This document shows positions 34,086-42,092 of a stretch of DNA of 64,000 nt, one piece after another (position 1 is the stretch's first letter; each line of letters starts with the position of its first letter). Source of the stretch: Pseudomonas poae (GTDB taxonomy: Bacteria; Pseudomonadota; Gammaproteobacteria; Pseudomonadales; Pseudomonadaceae); contig NZ_JYLI01000025.1 in the NCBI RefSeq assembly GCF_001439785.1, positions 20,439 through 84,438 on the forward strand, in the 5' to 3' direction. The notes under the pieces are model-generated. The model saw nothing but the letters and a program-made list of their open reading frames with translations, did no database searches and was not told the DNA's origin. The translations under genes and the position numbers were made by a program.

Positions 34086-35054
34086 ATGCAACCCCAAGCT
34101 TTCTACCGCGCGGTCGCGGACGATTTTAGCGCCGTCGACGGCATCATCAAGCAGCAGCTTACCTCGAAAGTGCCGCTGGTCTCCAAAATTGGCGACTACA
34201 TTACGTCGGCCGGCGGCAAACGCCTGCGTCCTTTATTAGTGTTGCTGTGCGGCAAGGCGCTGGGCCGCGAAGGCGATGACTTGCGCCTGCTGGCCGCCAC
34301 CATTGAATTCCTGCACACCGCCACCCTGCTGCATGACGACGTGGTCGACATGTCTGGCATGCGCCGTGGCCGCGAGACCGCCAACGCCATGTGGGGTAAC
34401 GCGCCGAGCGTGCTGGTGGGCGATTTCCTGTATTCGCGCTCGTTCGAGATGATGGTCGAGCTGGGTTCGATGCCGGTGATGAAGATTCTGTCACAGGCCA
34501 CGCGCATCATCGCCGAAGGTGAAGTGTTGCAGCTGTCCAAAGTGCGCGACGCCAGCACTACCGAAGAAACCTATATGGAAGTGATTCGCGGCAAAACCGC
34601 GATGCTCTTCGAAGCTTCGACCCACAGCGCCGCTGCGTTGTGTGGCGCAACGGCTGAACAAGCCGAAGCCCTGCGTACCTTTGGCGACCACTTGGGTGTA
34701 GCGTTCCAACTGGTGGACGATCTGCTCGACTACCGTGGCGACGCCGAAACCCTGGGCAAGAATGTCGGCGACGACCTGGCCGAGGGCAAGCCGACACTGC
34801 CGCTGATCTACACCATGCGCGAAGGCACGCCGGAACAGGCGGCACTGGTGCGCAAGGCGATCCAGAAAGGCGGGATTGAAGACCTCGAAGCTATCCGTGC
34901 TGCGGTAGAAGCCTCGGGCTCCCTGGAGTACACCGCACAGCTGGCGCGCGACTACGTGGCCCGTGCCATCCAGTGCCTGGAAGCCCTGCCAGCCAGCGAA
35001 TACCGGGATGCCCTGGTCGAGCTGAGCGAGTTTGCGGTAGCCCGTACGCACTGA
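34086..35054 (+). CDS. ispB: Octaprenyl/polyprenyl diphosphate synthase
   Basis: A 322-residue trans-prenyltransferase that makes the side chain of ubiquinone. Both aspartate motifs are present: DDVVD (84-88) and DDLLD (211-215), with the usual GKRLRP (44-49). Pseudomonas ubiquinone carries nine isoprene units, so the product may be nonaprenyl rather than octaprenyl diphosphate. The start is at 34086 with a weak ribosome site. It is divergent from rplU-rpmA. Confidence 0.95.
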   Translation: MQPQAFYRAVADDFSAVDGIIKQQLTSKVPLVSKIGDYITSAGGKRLRPLLVLLCGKALGREGDDLRLLAATIEFLHTATLLHDDVVDMSGMRRGRETANAMWGNAPSVLVGDFLYSRSFEMMVELGSMPVMKILSQATRIIAEGEVLQLSKVRDASTTEETYMEVIRGKTAMLFEASTHSAAALCGATAEQAEALRTFGDHLGVAFQLVDDLLDYRGDAETLGKNVGDDLAEGKPTLPLIYTMREGTPEQAALVRKAIQKGGIEDLEAIRAAVEASGSLEYTAQLARDYVARAIQCLEALPASEYRDALVELSEFAVARTH

Positions 35055-35077
35055 GCAATATCTGCGAGCGCAGGCTT

Positions 35078-35166
35078 GTGTGGGAGCTGGCTTGCCTGCG
35101 ATAGCATCACCTCGGTACATCTGACACATCGCGGTGCCTGCATCGCGGGCAAGCCCGACTCCCACA
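35078..35166. repeat. REP doublet (GTGGGAGCTGGCTTGCC family)
   Basis: TGTGGGAGCTGGCTTGCCTGCGATAGC and, inverted, GCATCGCGGGCAAGCCCGACTCCCACA, with GCATCACCTCGGT in the spacer. It closes the ispB gene. The copy at 36034 shares the same spacer motif in the other orientation. Confidence 0.75.
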
Positions 35167-35248
35167 AGGTTCCGAGGCGCCCCCCCAACCTGCAATAAAC
35201 CCTATATAATGTGCGACTTTTAGCCACCCTGACTCTCAAGGAGCTTTA

Positions 35249-35590
35249 GTGAGCACGTTGCCACCCTGCCCAAAATGCAATTCCGAGTACACCTACGAAG
35301 ACGGCGCCCAGCTGATCTGCCCGGAATGCGCCCACGAGTGGTCCGCCAATGGCGAGGCCGAAGTGGCGGGCGACGAAACTGTGAAGAAAGACTCTGTGGG
35401 CAATGTCCTGCAGGACGGCGATACCATCACCGTGATCAAGGACCTCAAAGTCAAGGGCACGTCGCTGGTAGTCAAGGTCGGGACCAAGGTCAAGAACATC
35501 CGCCTGTGTGACGGCGATCATGATATCGATTGCAAGATCGACGGTATCGGCCCGATGAAACTCAAGTCCGAGTTCGTGCGCAAGGTCTGA
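35249..35590 (+). CDS. yjdM: PhnA/YjdM-family zinc-ribbon protein
   Basis: A 113-residue cytoplasmic protein. The N-terminal zinc ribbon has C7, C10, C24 and C27 (PPCPKC and LICPEC), and the C-terminal half is the PhnA domain (VLQDGDTITVIKDLKVKGTS). Despite the phosphonate-related name, the function is not settled and no phn gene is close. The start codon is GTG at 35249 with AAGGAG 9 bases upstream. Confidence 0.93.
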   Translation: MSTLPPCPKCNSEYTYEDGAQLICPECAHEWSANGEAEVAGDETVKKDSVGNVLQDGDTITVIKDLKVKGTSLVVKVGTKVKNIRLCDGDHDIDCKIDGIGPMKLKSEFVRKV

Positions 35591-35706
35591 ACCTGCCTCT
35601 TCCATCCCGCAGCCACTGCGGGATGGCGTTTCGCCCTCTTTGCTGACGCAGCTCAATACCCACACAGAAAAAAATACAAATCGCCAATAGGCACTTGCCA
35701 TTCCAC

Positions 35707-35726
35707 GAATAAGAATTATTCTCATT
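35707..35726. promoter_or_regulatory. Fur-box-like site
   Basis: GAATAAGAATTATTCTCATT is close to the Fur consensus (repeats of NATWAT). Its centre is a clean inverted repeat, AAGAATTATTCTC. It lies 24 bp before the start of the 85-aa gene, suitable for iron repression. Confidence 0.65.
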
Positions 35727-35750
35727 GAAACCCATCAAGGAGAATGAACC

Positions 35751-36008
35751 ATGACTTATTTGATCGATGCCTGGCTGGACCGCCCGCACCCCTATCTGCG
35801 AATCCTCCATCGGGAAACCGGCGAAGTGTGCGCGGTGCTGGAAGAGGAAGCGCTCAATGAGCTACAGGACCAGGGCGACCTGGACGTGAATGGTCTGAGT
35901 TCGAGTGAACCGGGTGTACTGAAGGAAGTGGTGCGCAACCTGTTTCTGTTCTGCTATGCGCGGGCATTGCGCCCGACGACGGAGCTGCATGGCAGGTTTC
36001 ACCCGTGA
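35751..36008 (+). CDS. Small conserved protein, probably iron-regulated (PA4570-like)
   Basis: An 85-residue protein beginning MTYLIDAWLDRPHPYLRILHR. It is acidic in the middle (EEEALNELQDQGDLD) and has no signal peptide or long membrane segment. I recognise it only by position and look: P. aeruginosa has a small gene, PA4570, after ispB that responds to iron. AAGGAGAATG is the ribosome site. The Fur-box-like site 24 bp upstream supports induction by iron lack. Function unknown. Confidence 0.8.
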   Translation: MTYLIDAWLDRPHPYLRILHRETGEVCAVLEEEALNELQDQGDLDVNGLSSSEPGVLKEVVRNLFLFCYARALRPTTELHGRFHP

Positions 36009-36033
36009 ACCAAAAACGGGATGCTGCGCCCTC

Positions 36034-36119
36034 TGTGGGCGCCGGGCTTGCCCGCGATGCAGACAACTCGGCCTGAAGTAGCACCGAGGTGATGCCATCG
36101 CAGGCAAGCCAGCGCCCTC
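36034..36119. repeat. REP doublet, inverted partner of the one at 35078
   Basis: TGTGGGCGCCGGGCTTGCCCGCGATGC and GATGCCATCGCAGGCAAGCCAGCGCCC, with GCACCGAGGTGATG in the spacer, the reverse complement of the spacer at 35078-35166. Confidence 0.72.
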
Positions 36120-36137
36120 ATGAAGCAAAAGCAGGTC

Positions 36138-36755
36138 TTACAGAACGTCGAGCAACTCGACATCGAATACCAGCACGCTGTGCGGCGGAATGCTGCCAAC
36201 GCCTTGAGCGCCGTATGCCAGTTCGCTCGGCACGTACAGGCGCCATTTGCTGCCGGCATTCATCAGTTGCAGGGCTTCGGTCCAGCCGGCGATCACGCCG
36301 CCCACCGGGAATTCCGCAGGCTGGCCGCGCTCGTAGGAGCTGTCGAACACAGTGCCGTCGATCAGGGTGCCATGGTAGTGGGTACGCACCTGGTCTTCAC
36401 GGCTCGGCTTGGCGCCGTCACCCTGGGTCAGCACTTCAAATTGCAAGCCGGACGCCAGGGTAGTAATGCCGTCACGCTTGGCGTTTTCAGCCAGGAACGC
36501 CAGACCAGCGCCAGCGGCTGCTTCAGCCTTGGCAGCCGCTTCGGCTTGCATGATTTCGCGGATGACCTTGAAGCTGGCGGCCATTTGCTCCTGGTCGACA
36601 CGGCTTGGCTTGCCTGCGAACGCGTCGGTCAGGCCGGCCAGGATGGCGTCCAGGCTGACGCCCGGTGGCGGGTTGTCGCGCAGTTGGTCGCCCAACTGAC
36701 GGCCGATACCGTAGCTGACGCGGGTTTCGTCGGTAGACAGATTAACGTCGGACAT
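36138..36755 (-). CDS. fklB: FKBP-type peptidyl-prolyl isomerase (FklB)
   Basis: A 205-residue isomerase. Residues 1-105 are the helical dimerisation domain (VSYGIGRQLGDQLRDN), and 115-205 are the FKBP domain with VRTHYHGTLIDGTVFDSSYERG, VGGVIAGWTEALQLM and YVPSELAYG. It assists protein folding. No clear signal peptide is seen, so it is probably cytoplasmic like FklB. The ATG at 36755 was chosen over a longer frame that lacks a ribosome site. Confidence 0.94.
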   Translation of the reverse strand: MSDVNLSTDETRVSYGIGRQLGDQLRDNPPPGVSLDAILAGLTDAFAGKPSRVDQEQMAASFKVIREIMQAEAAAKAEAAAGAGLAFLAENAKRDGITTLASGLQFEVLTQGDGAKPSREDQVRTHYHGTLIDGTVFDSSYERGQPAEFPVGGVIAGWTEALQLMNAGSKWRLYVPSELAYGAQGVGSIPPHSVLVFDVELLDVL

Positions 36756-37007
36756 GAAAAGGCTCCGCTGTGGGACCACGCAATGTGCCGCGCCGTCCAC
36801 AATTAAAAGGGCCCGCAGACTAGCATAATAAGGGCAACTGGGGATGCGCCCTTGCGGAGCATCGCCGCCCCCTTTTAGTGCTTTTTTGTCGCATCGCAGA
36901 TAAAAACCCTACAGATTTTTCTTTTGCCGCCGATAGAGAGCTACACCTTGGCTGGCTCAAAAAACAACATCATCCAGCAGACAGACATTTTTCTTGCGGA
37001 GCAATCG

Positions 37008-38927
37008 ATGAACAGCTGGTTCGGTAACATCAGCGTAAACCTCAAACTCGGCCTGGGCTTCGGCCTGGTGCTTGTCCTCACGTCGATCCTGGCACTCACC
37101 GGCTGGACCAGCCTGGGCGGCCTGATCGACCGCAGCAACTGGATGAGCGATATTACCCAGCTTAATGCCTCCCTGACCAAACTGCGTATCGTGCGCCTGC
37201 AATACATGCTGGCCAACGGCGACGAGACCGTTGCTCAAAACGTGCAAACCAACCTGGATGCCTTCACCGCCCAGCAGCAAAAGCTGCTCGACAGCTTCAA
37301 GAGCCCGGAAAACCTCAAGCTGCTCAACGCGCAGAAAACCGTGATCACCGCCTATCAGCAGTCGCTGAACAAAATGCGCGAGGCCTACCGCAACGGCAAC
37401 GCTGCACGCGAAATGATGGGAGACAAGGCCGACATCGCCAACGCGCAGATCAACGCCCTTGATGCCAACGTGCAGCAGATGCCCGACAGCCCGGAACGCT
37501 TCACTCAGTACCAGGCCGTGGTCAACGCCAAGACCGAACTCCAGCAGGCCCGTTACGAGGTGCGAGGCTATACCAACAACGTCAATGCAGAGACCGAGGC
37601 CCGTGCTGCCGCTCAGATCGACAAGGCCATCAGCAGCCTGAAGAATCTCAGCGCCGCCTTTGGCAGCAGCCAGCAAACCGCGCTGAGTTCTCTGGAAACC
37701 GCGCTGGGCGCCTATCGCAGTGCCGTGCAGAGCTATAAGGCAGCGAATGCCAACATCGTCAGCGCCCGCGCCGAAATGACCACTCAGGGCGCCGATATCG
37801 TCACCATCAGCGAAAAGCTCTACGAGATCCAATTGCAACGTCGTGACGCCGAAAGCGCCCAGGCCCGCAGCCTGCAGTTGATCAGCACGCTGCTGGCCCT
37901 GCTGGTTGGCATCATTGCGGCGCTGGTCATCACTCGCCAGATCACCCGTCCACTGCAGGAGACCCTCGCCGTGGTCGAGCGCATTGCCTCCGGCGACTTG
38001 AGCCACAATATCCAGGTCACCCGTCGGGACGAGTTGGGTGTGTTGCAACAAGGCATCCAGCGCATGGGCACCACCCTGCGCGAGCTGATCAGCGGCATTC
38101 GCGACGGCGTGACCCAGATCGCCAGCGCTGCCGAAGAGCTGTCGGCCGTGACCGAGCAGACCAGCGCCGGGGTCAACAGCCAGAAGATCGAGACCGATCA
38201 GGTCGCCACCGCCATGCACGAAATGACCGCCACTGTGCAGGAAGTGGCGCGTAACGCCGAGCAGGCTTCACTGGCTGCCGCCGATGCGGACGGTCAGGCC
38301 CGCGCCGGCGACAAGGTGGTGGCCGAAGCCATCGCCCAGATCGAACGCCTTGCCGCCGAAGTGGCACGTTCCACCGACGCCATGTCGCATCTGCAACAAG
38401 AGAGCAACAAGATTGGCAGCGTGATGGACGTGATCAAGGCCGTGGCCGAACAGACCAACCTGCTGGCACTCAACGCGGCGATTGAAGCGGCACGTGCCGG
38501 TGAAGCCGGTCGTGGGTTTGCGGTCGTGGCCGACGAAGTACGTGGCCTGGCCCAGCGCACGCAAAAATCCACCGAGGAAATCGAAGGCCTGGTCGCCGGT
38601 TTGCAGAACGGCACCCAGCAAGTGGCCAACGTGATGAACAACAGCCGCAGCCTCACTGACAGCAGTGTCGAGCTGACGCGCAAGGCCGGTGCCTCCCTGG
38701 AAAACATCACCCGCACGGTGTCGAACATCCAGTCGATGAACCAGCAGATTGCCGCGGCGGCAGAACAGCAAAGCGCGGTGGCCGAAGAGATCAGCCGCAG
38801 TATCGTGAATGTGCGTGACGTGTCGGAACAGACCGCCACGGCAAGCAACGAGACGGCCAAGTCGAGCGTTGAGCTGGCTCGATTGGGCAGCCAGTTGCAG
38901 CAGATGGTCAGTCACTTCCGCGTTTGA
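37008..38927 (+). CDS. Methyl-accepting chemotaxis protein
   Basis: A 639-residue receptor. One membrane helix (about 12-34), a long all-helical periplasmic domain (35-287), a second helix (288-308), a HAMP linker and the cytoplasmic signalling hairpin with the near-invariant tip LLALNAAIEAARAGEAGRGFAVVADEVR. The sensor length, about 250 residues, fits the HBM (helical bimodular) type, whose known members bind organic acids; the ligand cannot be read. The ATG at 37008 has GCGGAG upstream. No other chemotaxis gene is near. Confidence 0.92.
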   Translation: MNSWFGNISVNLKLGLGFGLVLVLTSILALTGWTSLGGLIDRSNWMSDITQLNASLTKLRIVRLQYMLANGDETVAQNVQTNLDAFTAQQQKLLDSFKSPENLKLLNAQKTVITAYQQSLNKMREAYRNGNAAREMMGDKADIANAQINALDANVQQMPDSPERFTQYQAVVNAKTELQQARYEVRGYTNNVNAETEARAAAQIDKAISSLKNLSAAFGSSQQTALSSLETALGAYRSAVQSYKAANANIVSARAEMTTQGADIVTISEKLYEIQLQRRDAESAQARSLQLISTLLALLVGIIAALVITRQITRPLQETLAVVERIASGDLSHNIQVTRRDELGVLQQGIQRMGTTLRELISGIRDGVTQIASAAEELSAVTEQTSAGVNSQKIETDQVATAMHEMTATVQEVARNAEQASLAAADADGQARAGDKVVAEAIAQIERLAAEVARSTDAMSHLQQESNKIGSVMDVIKAVAEQTNLLALNAAIEAARAGEAGRGFAVVADEVRGLAQRTQKSTEEIEGLVAGLQNGTQQVANVMNNSRSLTDSSVELTRKAGASLENITRTVSNIQSMNQQIAAAAEQQSAVAEEISRSIVNVRDVSEQTATASNETAKSSVELARLGSQLQQMVSHFRV

Positions 38928-38932
38928 CTCAG

Positions 38933-38966
38933 CAAAAAGCCGCCTCGGGTTTAACCGAGGCGGCCC
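38933..38966 (-). terminator. Terminator of the 32-aa ORF / candidate small RNA
   Basis: Perfect 10-bp stem GCCGCCTCGG / CCGAGGCGGC with six-base loop. Only the minus strand has a T-run after the stem (TTTTT), so it ends a minus-strand transcript; the only minus-strand frame leading into it is the 32-codon ORF. Confidence 0.88.
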
Positions 38967-38979
38967 CACTTCTCAGACC

Positions 38980-39078
38980 TTACAGGTCGTCGAAGCTGTC
39001 CCGCAGGAATGCCCATGCGTGATAAATACGCAGCGCATTCACTACGAGGTTCCACGTACGTCGTGCAAACTTAGACAT
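38980..39078 (-). CDS. 32-residue small protein
   Basis: The frame opens with ATG at 39078 and the ribosome site GGAGGG 7 bases upstream. The product starts MSKFARRTWNLVVNALRIYH and ends FLRDSFDDL: a basic N-terminal half, an amphipathic middle that may touch membranes, and an acidic end. The stop lies 14 bases before the terminator stem. I know no family for it with certainty. The fit of start, ribosome site and terminator makes chance unlikely. Confidence 0.6.
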   Translation of the reverse strand: MSKFARRTWNLVVNALRIYHAWAFLRDSFDDL

Positions 39079-39146
39079 ACTCGGCCCTCCGTGAGTTGGG
39101 CCTTACCTCCAGCGCACTTACCGGAACATGTGAGCCTTCAGATGCG

Positions 39147-39482
39147 GGTCAATGCGTCCTTGAGGCGGCCGGGTTGATGGTCCTCCCGCATAAATCCGGC
39201 ACGGATTACTAGCCCGTGGCGGTCGGCCCAGAATTTGCGCGCGCACCCGGCACACCTGAAAGAGACAAACGTAGAACGGGGAGAATCCTAACGAACATTC
39301 AGGTTTGAGGTGTTTCCAGAAAACGTTAAATATGCAGTATTGCCCACCAGTTTATTGCAAGTTTTTGCAGCGACTGATCGCAAGAAAATCAATAGCATCC
39401 ACGCCCAATGCAACCGTCACTCAACCTTGCGCGATGACATTAGCGTCAGTAGTATTCGTCTGCAGGTCAATGTGTCCTTGAG
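39147..39482. repeat. Direct repeat pair, 18 bp, 318 bp apart
   Basis: GGTCAATGCGTCCTTGAG at 39147-39164 and GGTCAATGTGTCCTTGAG at 39465-39482 differ at one base. Neither is part of the REP families seen elsewhere. Confidence 0.6.
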
Positions 39483-39516
39483 TTCGCAAGCCCCAGCCAC
39501 TAACTGGGATTGCAAT
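39291..39516. other. Gap between the small-RNA candidate and the glyoxalase terminator
   Basis: AT-richer than its surroundings; no ORF with a ribosome site. The part next to 39290 should hold the promoter of the minus-strand small transcript. It contains, at 39465-39482, a second copy of an 18-mer that is also found in the small transcript at 39147-39164. Confidence 0.4.
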
Positions 39517-39549
39517 AAAAAACCGCCCCTACCCAGGCGGTTTTTTATT
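39517..39549. terminator. Bidirectional terminator downstream of the glyoxalase gene
   Basis: AAAAAACCGCC / GGCGGTTTTTT around CCTACCCA lies 17 bases past the glyoxalase-fold stop, with T-runs on both strands. Confidence 0.85.
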
Positions 39550-39565
39550 GCCTGCGATTTACCTC

Positions 39566-39934
39566 TCAGGCCTCGCCTTCCTCGACAAACACCAGGCGAT
39601 TTCCAAACGGGTCCTTGATGCTCATTTCCCGCGATCCCCAGGGCGTTTTTTCAACGCCGGGCTTGGCGAACCGGTAGTCTCTGGCCTGCAACTGCTGCTG
39701 GTAAGCGTCCAGCCCTTGCGTCTGAATCCGCACCGCCGCCCCCGGCGACGCATCGCCATGGTGCTCTGACACGTGCAGCACACACTCCCCCAGCGACACC
39801 TGCAGGTACAGCGGATAATTCGCTTCGAACCGATGCTGCCAATCGACCTTGAAGCCCAGGAAGTCGACGTAGAACTCCAAGGCCTTGGCCTCGTCGAAAC
39901 TCCGCAGGATGGGGATGACTTTTCCTAAGTGCAT
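39566..39934 (-). CDS. Glyoxalase/bleomycin-resistance (VOC) fold protein
   Basis: A 122-residue VOC-superfamily protein: KVIPILRSFDEAKALEFYVDFLGFKVDW at the N-terminus and SIKDPFGNRLVFVEE at the end, two beta-alpha-beta modules. The pattern with YLQVSLGECVLHVSEHHGD resembles the bleomycin-binding type, but drug binding is not implied. The ATG at 39934 has GGAGCGG upstream; a longer frame adds 36 residues without homology. It stands alone with its own terminator. Confidence 0.85.
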   Translation of the reverse strand: MHLGKVIPILRSFDEAKALEFYVDFLGFKVDWQHRFEANYPLYLQVSLGECVLHVSEHHGDASPGAAVRIQTQGLDAYQQQLQARDYRFAKPGVEKTPWGSREMSIKDPFGNRLVFVEEGEA

Positions 39935-40093
39935 GACGACCGCTCCGTGTAAAAGAGCGCCCACTATAGAGGCGAAAACCCACGAAGAAAATTCGCCAGG
40001 AGATGGGCTGACCGCTCGCTCGGACTTGCCCGAAACTCGCACGCTGTCTGCGAGTCATAGAATGCAACGCCACTCACGCACGGGAACCCGACC

Positions 40094-40474
40094 ATGATTC
40101 GTACATCTTTTGCCGTCAGCGCCCTGCTTCTGGCGCTTTGCGGCGCAGCCTCAGCCGCCGACAATCCTGCGCTGAAAAAATGCATGGACAGCGCCGAAAC
40201 CACCCTCGCCATGGTCACGTGCAATGTCAAGGAAACCAAGGTGCAGGATGCGCGCCTGAACAGGGCCTACAAGACCGCACTGGATGCACAGGAAGGTGAA
40301 CGCAAGCAGCAGCTGCAAGACGTGCAGCGCCTGTGGATCAAATACCGCGACGCCAATTGCGCCTTCGTCGGCAGCGCCACCGGCGGCACCATCGATCAGG
40401 TCAACGGCTCCGGCTGCGTGCTGGACATGACCCAGACCCGCGCCCAGGAACTCGAAGACCTGGTTGGGCCGTAA
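40094..40474 (+). CDS. LprI-like lysozyme-inhibitor-family (DUF1311) exported protein
   Basis: A 126-residue exported protein with signal peptide MIRTSFAVSALLLALCGAASA. Four cysteines (C30, C43, C89, C108) can form two disulfides, and WIKYRDANC (81-89) is the mark of the LprI/DUF1311 family. LprI of Mycobacterium tuberculosis inhibits lysozyme; for Pseudomonas proteins this is by family only. It converges on the SulP gene with 25 bases between. Confidence 0.85.
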   Translation: MIRTSFAVSALLLALCGAASAADNPALKKCMDSAETTLAMVTCNVKETKVQDARLNRAYKTALDAQEGERKQQLQDVQRLWIKYRDANCAFVGSATGGTIDQVNGSGCVLDMTQTRAQELEDLVGP

Positions 40475-40499
40475 CTGGCTGGTCCATAAACAGACACGC

Positions 40500-41945
40500 T
40501 CAATCGTGATGCACTTTCGCCCGCTTGAGCAGCTTCTTGCAGCGCTCCGACAGGTGCAGCACGCGCACATGCTTGCCGGCCTTGGTGTAACGCTCGCGCA
40601 AGGTCATCAGCGCGGCAATCGCTGAGTAATCGACAAAGCTCAGGTGACGGCAATCGAGCGTCACCTGGGCCGGGTCGTTGGCCGGGTCGAATTGATTCAG
40701 GAACGGCGTGGTCGAGGCAAAGAACAAGGTGCCGTGCAGCCGATACAGCTTGCTGCCATCCGCCTCCAGGTGCTCATCGGCATACAGCTCGCGAGCCTGC
40801 TGCCAGGCGAAGTTCAGCGCCGCGATCACGATGCCGCACAGCACGGCCGTGGCGAGGTCCGTGAACACCGTGATCACCGTCACCGCAATGATCACCAGCA
40901 CATCATTGACCGGCACCTTGTTGATCACCCGCAAGGAGGCCCAGGCAAAGGTCTGCTGGGACACCACGAACATCACCCCCACCAGCGCCGCCAGCGGGAT
41001 GCGTTCGATCAAGGGCGACAGAAACAGAATAAACAACAGGATCATCACCCCGGCGAACACGCCGGAGAATCGCCCGCGCCCGCCGGAACTGAGGTTGATC
41101 ACGGTTTGCCCGATCATCGCGCAGCCGCCCATGCCGCCGAACAGGCCCGAGACCATGTTCGCCGCGCCCAGGGCAACGCTTTCGCGGTCCGGGTAGCCTC
41201 GGGTCTCGGTGATTTCGTCGGTGAGGTTCAGGGTGAGCAGGGTTTCCAGCAGGCCGACCATGGCCATCAGAAACGCATAGGGCGCGATGATGCCGAGGGT
41301 TTCCAGGTTCCAGGGAATCTGCGGCAGCGCAAAGGTCGGCAGGCCGCCGGCGATGTGGGCCATGTCGCCCAGGGTACGGGTGGGCAGGCCGAGCAGGTAC
41401 ACCGCCAGGCCCACGCCGAGGATGGCCACCAGCGCCGGCGGCACCGCGCGGGTCAGGCGCGGCAGCAGGTAGACAATCGCCATCGTCGCCGCCACCAGGC
41501 CGATCATCACGTACAGCGGCGTGCCGCTGAGCCAGTGTTCGCCACGCTTGAAATGCTCCAGTTGCGCCAGCGCAATGATGATCGCCAGGCCATTGACGAA
41601 CCCCAGCATCACCGAATGCGGCACCATGCGCACCAGCTTGCCCAGGCGCAGCACGCCGAAGGCGACCATGATCAGCCCGCCGAGCAGCACCGTGGCCAGC
41701 AGGTACTCCACGCCGTGCTGCACCACCAATGCGACGATCACCACCGCCATCGAGCCCGCCGCACCGGACACCATACCGGGCCGACCGCCGAACAAGGCGG
41801 TGAGGGTGCAGATGATGAAGGCGCCATACAGGCCCATCAACGGGTTGAGATGGGCCACCAGGGCAAAGGCGATGCACTCGGGCAGCAATGCGAAAGACGT
41901 GGTGAGGCCGGCCAGGGCGTCGGCGCGCAAACGGTTAAAGGTCAT
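40500..41945 (-). CDS. SulP-family anion transporter with STAS domain
   Basis: A 481-residue membrane protein of the SLC26/SulP family. About ten to fourteen helices fill residues 1-385, with the signature ALVAHLNPLMGLYGAFI and the motif SGAAGSMAVVIVALV. The last 90 residues are a STAS domain (VTLDCRHLSFVDYSAIAALM). Family members carry sulfate, bicarbonate or dicarboxylates; no carbonic anhydrase fused or adjacent is seen to decide. The ATG at 41945 has a weak ribosome site (GGTACC). Confidence 0.88.
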   Translation of the reverse strand: MTFNRLRADALAGLTTSFALLPECIAFALVAHLNPLMGLYGAFIICTLTALFGGRPGMVSGAAGSMAVVIVALVVQHGVEYLLATVLLGGLIMVAFGVLRLGKLVRMVPHSVMLGFVNGLAIIIALAQLEHFKRGEHWLSGTPLYVMIGLVAATMAIVYLLPRLTRAVPPALVAILGVGLAVYLLGLPTRTLGDMAHIAGGLPTFALPQIPWNLETLGIIAPYAFLMAMVGLLETLLTLNLTDEITETRGYPDRESVALGAANMVSGLFGGMGGCAMIGQTVINLSSGGRGRFSGVFAGVMILLFILFLSPLIERIPLAALVGVMFVVSQQTFAWASLRVINKVPVNDVLVIIAVTVITVFTDLATAVLCGIVIAALNFAWQQARELYADEHLEADGSKLYRLHGTLFFASTTPFLNQFDPANDPAQVTLDCRHLSFVDYSAIAALMTLRERYTKAGKHVRVLHLSERCKKLLKRAKVHHD

Positions 41946-42092
41946 GGAGGTACCAGGGAGTTGCGGGGGAGTCAGGCGGGGAATGGTACGGAAATGTGCT
42001 CGCAGGGGCCAGTGAAGATATGACGACAGGTGGCCCGAGGCGCCCCTTCCGTCGGCGAACCCCTGCCCTTATTTGACGGGATTCACCGTCTG

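Larger units (their letters stand above)
38933..39290 (-). ncRNA. Candidate small RNA carrying a 32-codon ORF
   Basis: A strong minus-strand terminator, a short ORF with an excellent ribosome site, and about 210 bases of GC-rich, non-coding leader suggest a stand-alone transcript. The leader contains several A/G-rich loops, among them GGGAGGACCATCAACCCGG. A short RNA that also encodes a peptide recalls PhrS of P. aeruginosa, but I could not verify identity and found no ANR box upstream. The 5' end is a guess. Confidence 0.45.

Noticed and set aside
39361..39400. Possible ANR/FNR box upstream of the small-RNA candidate
   Set aside because: ATCAA and TGATC occur, but not as TTGAT-N4-ATCAA with the required spacing.
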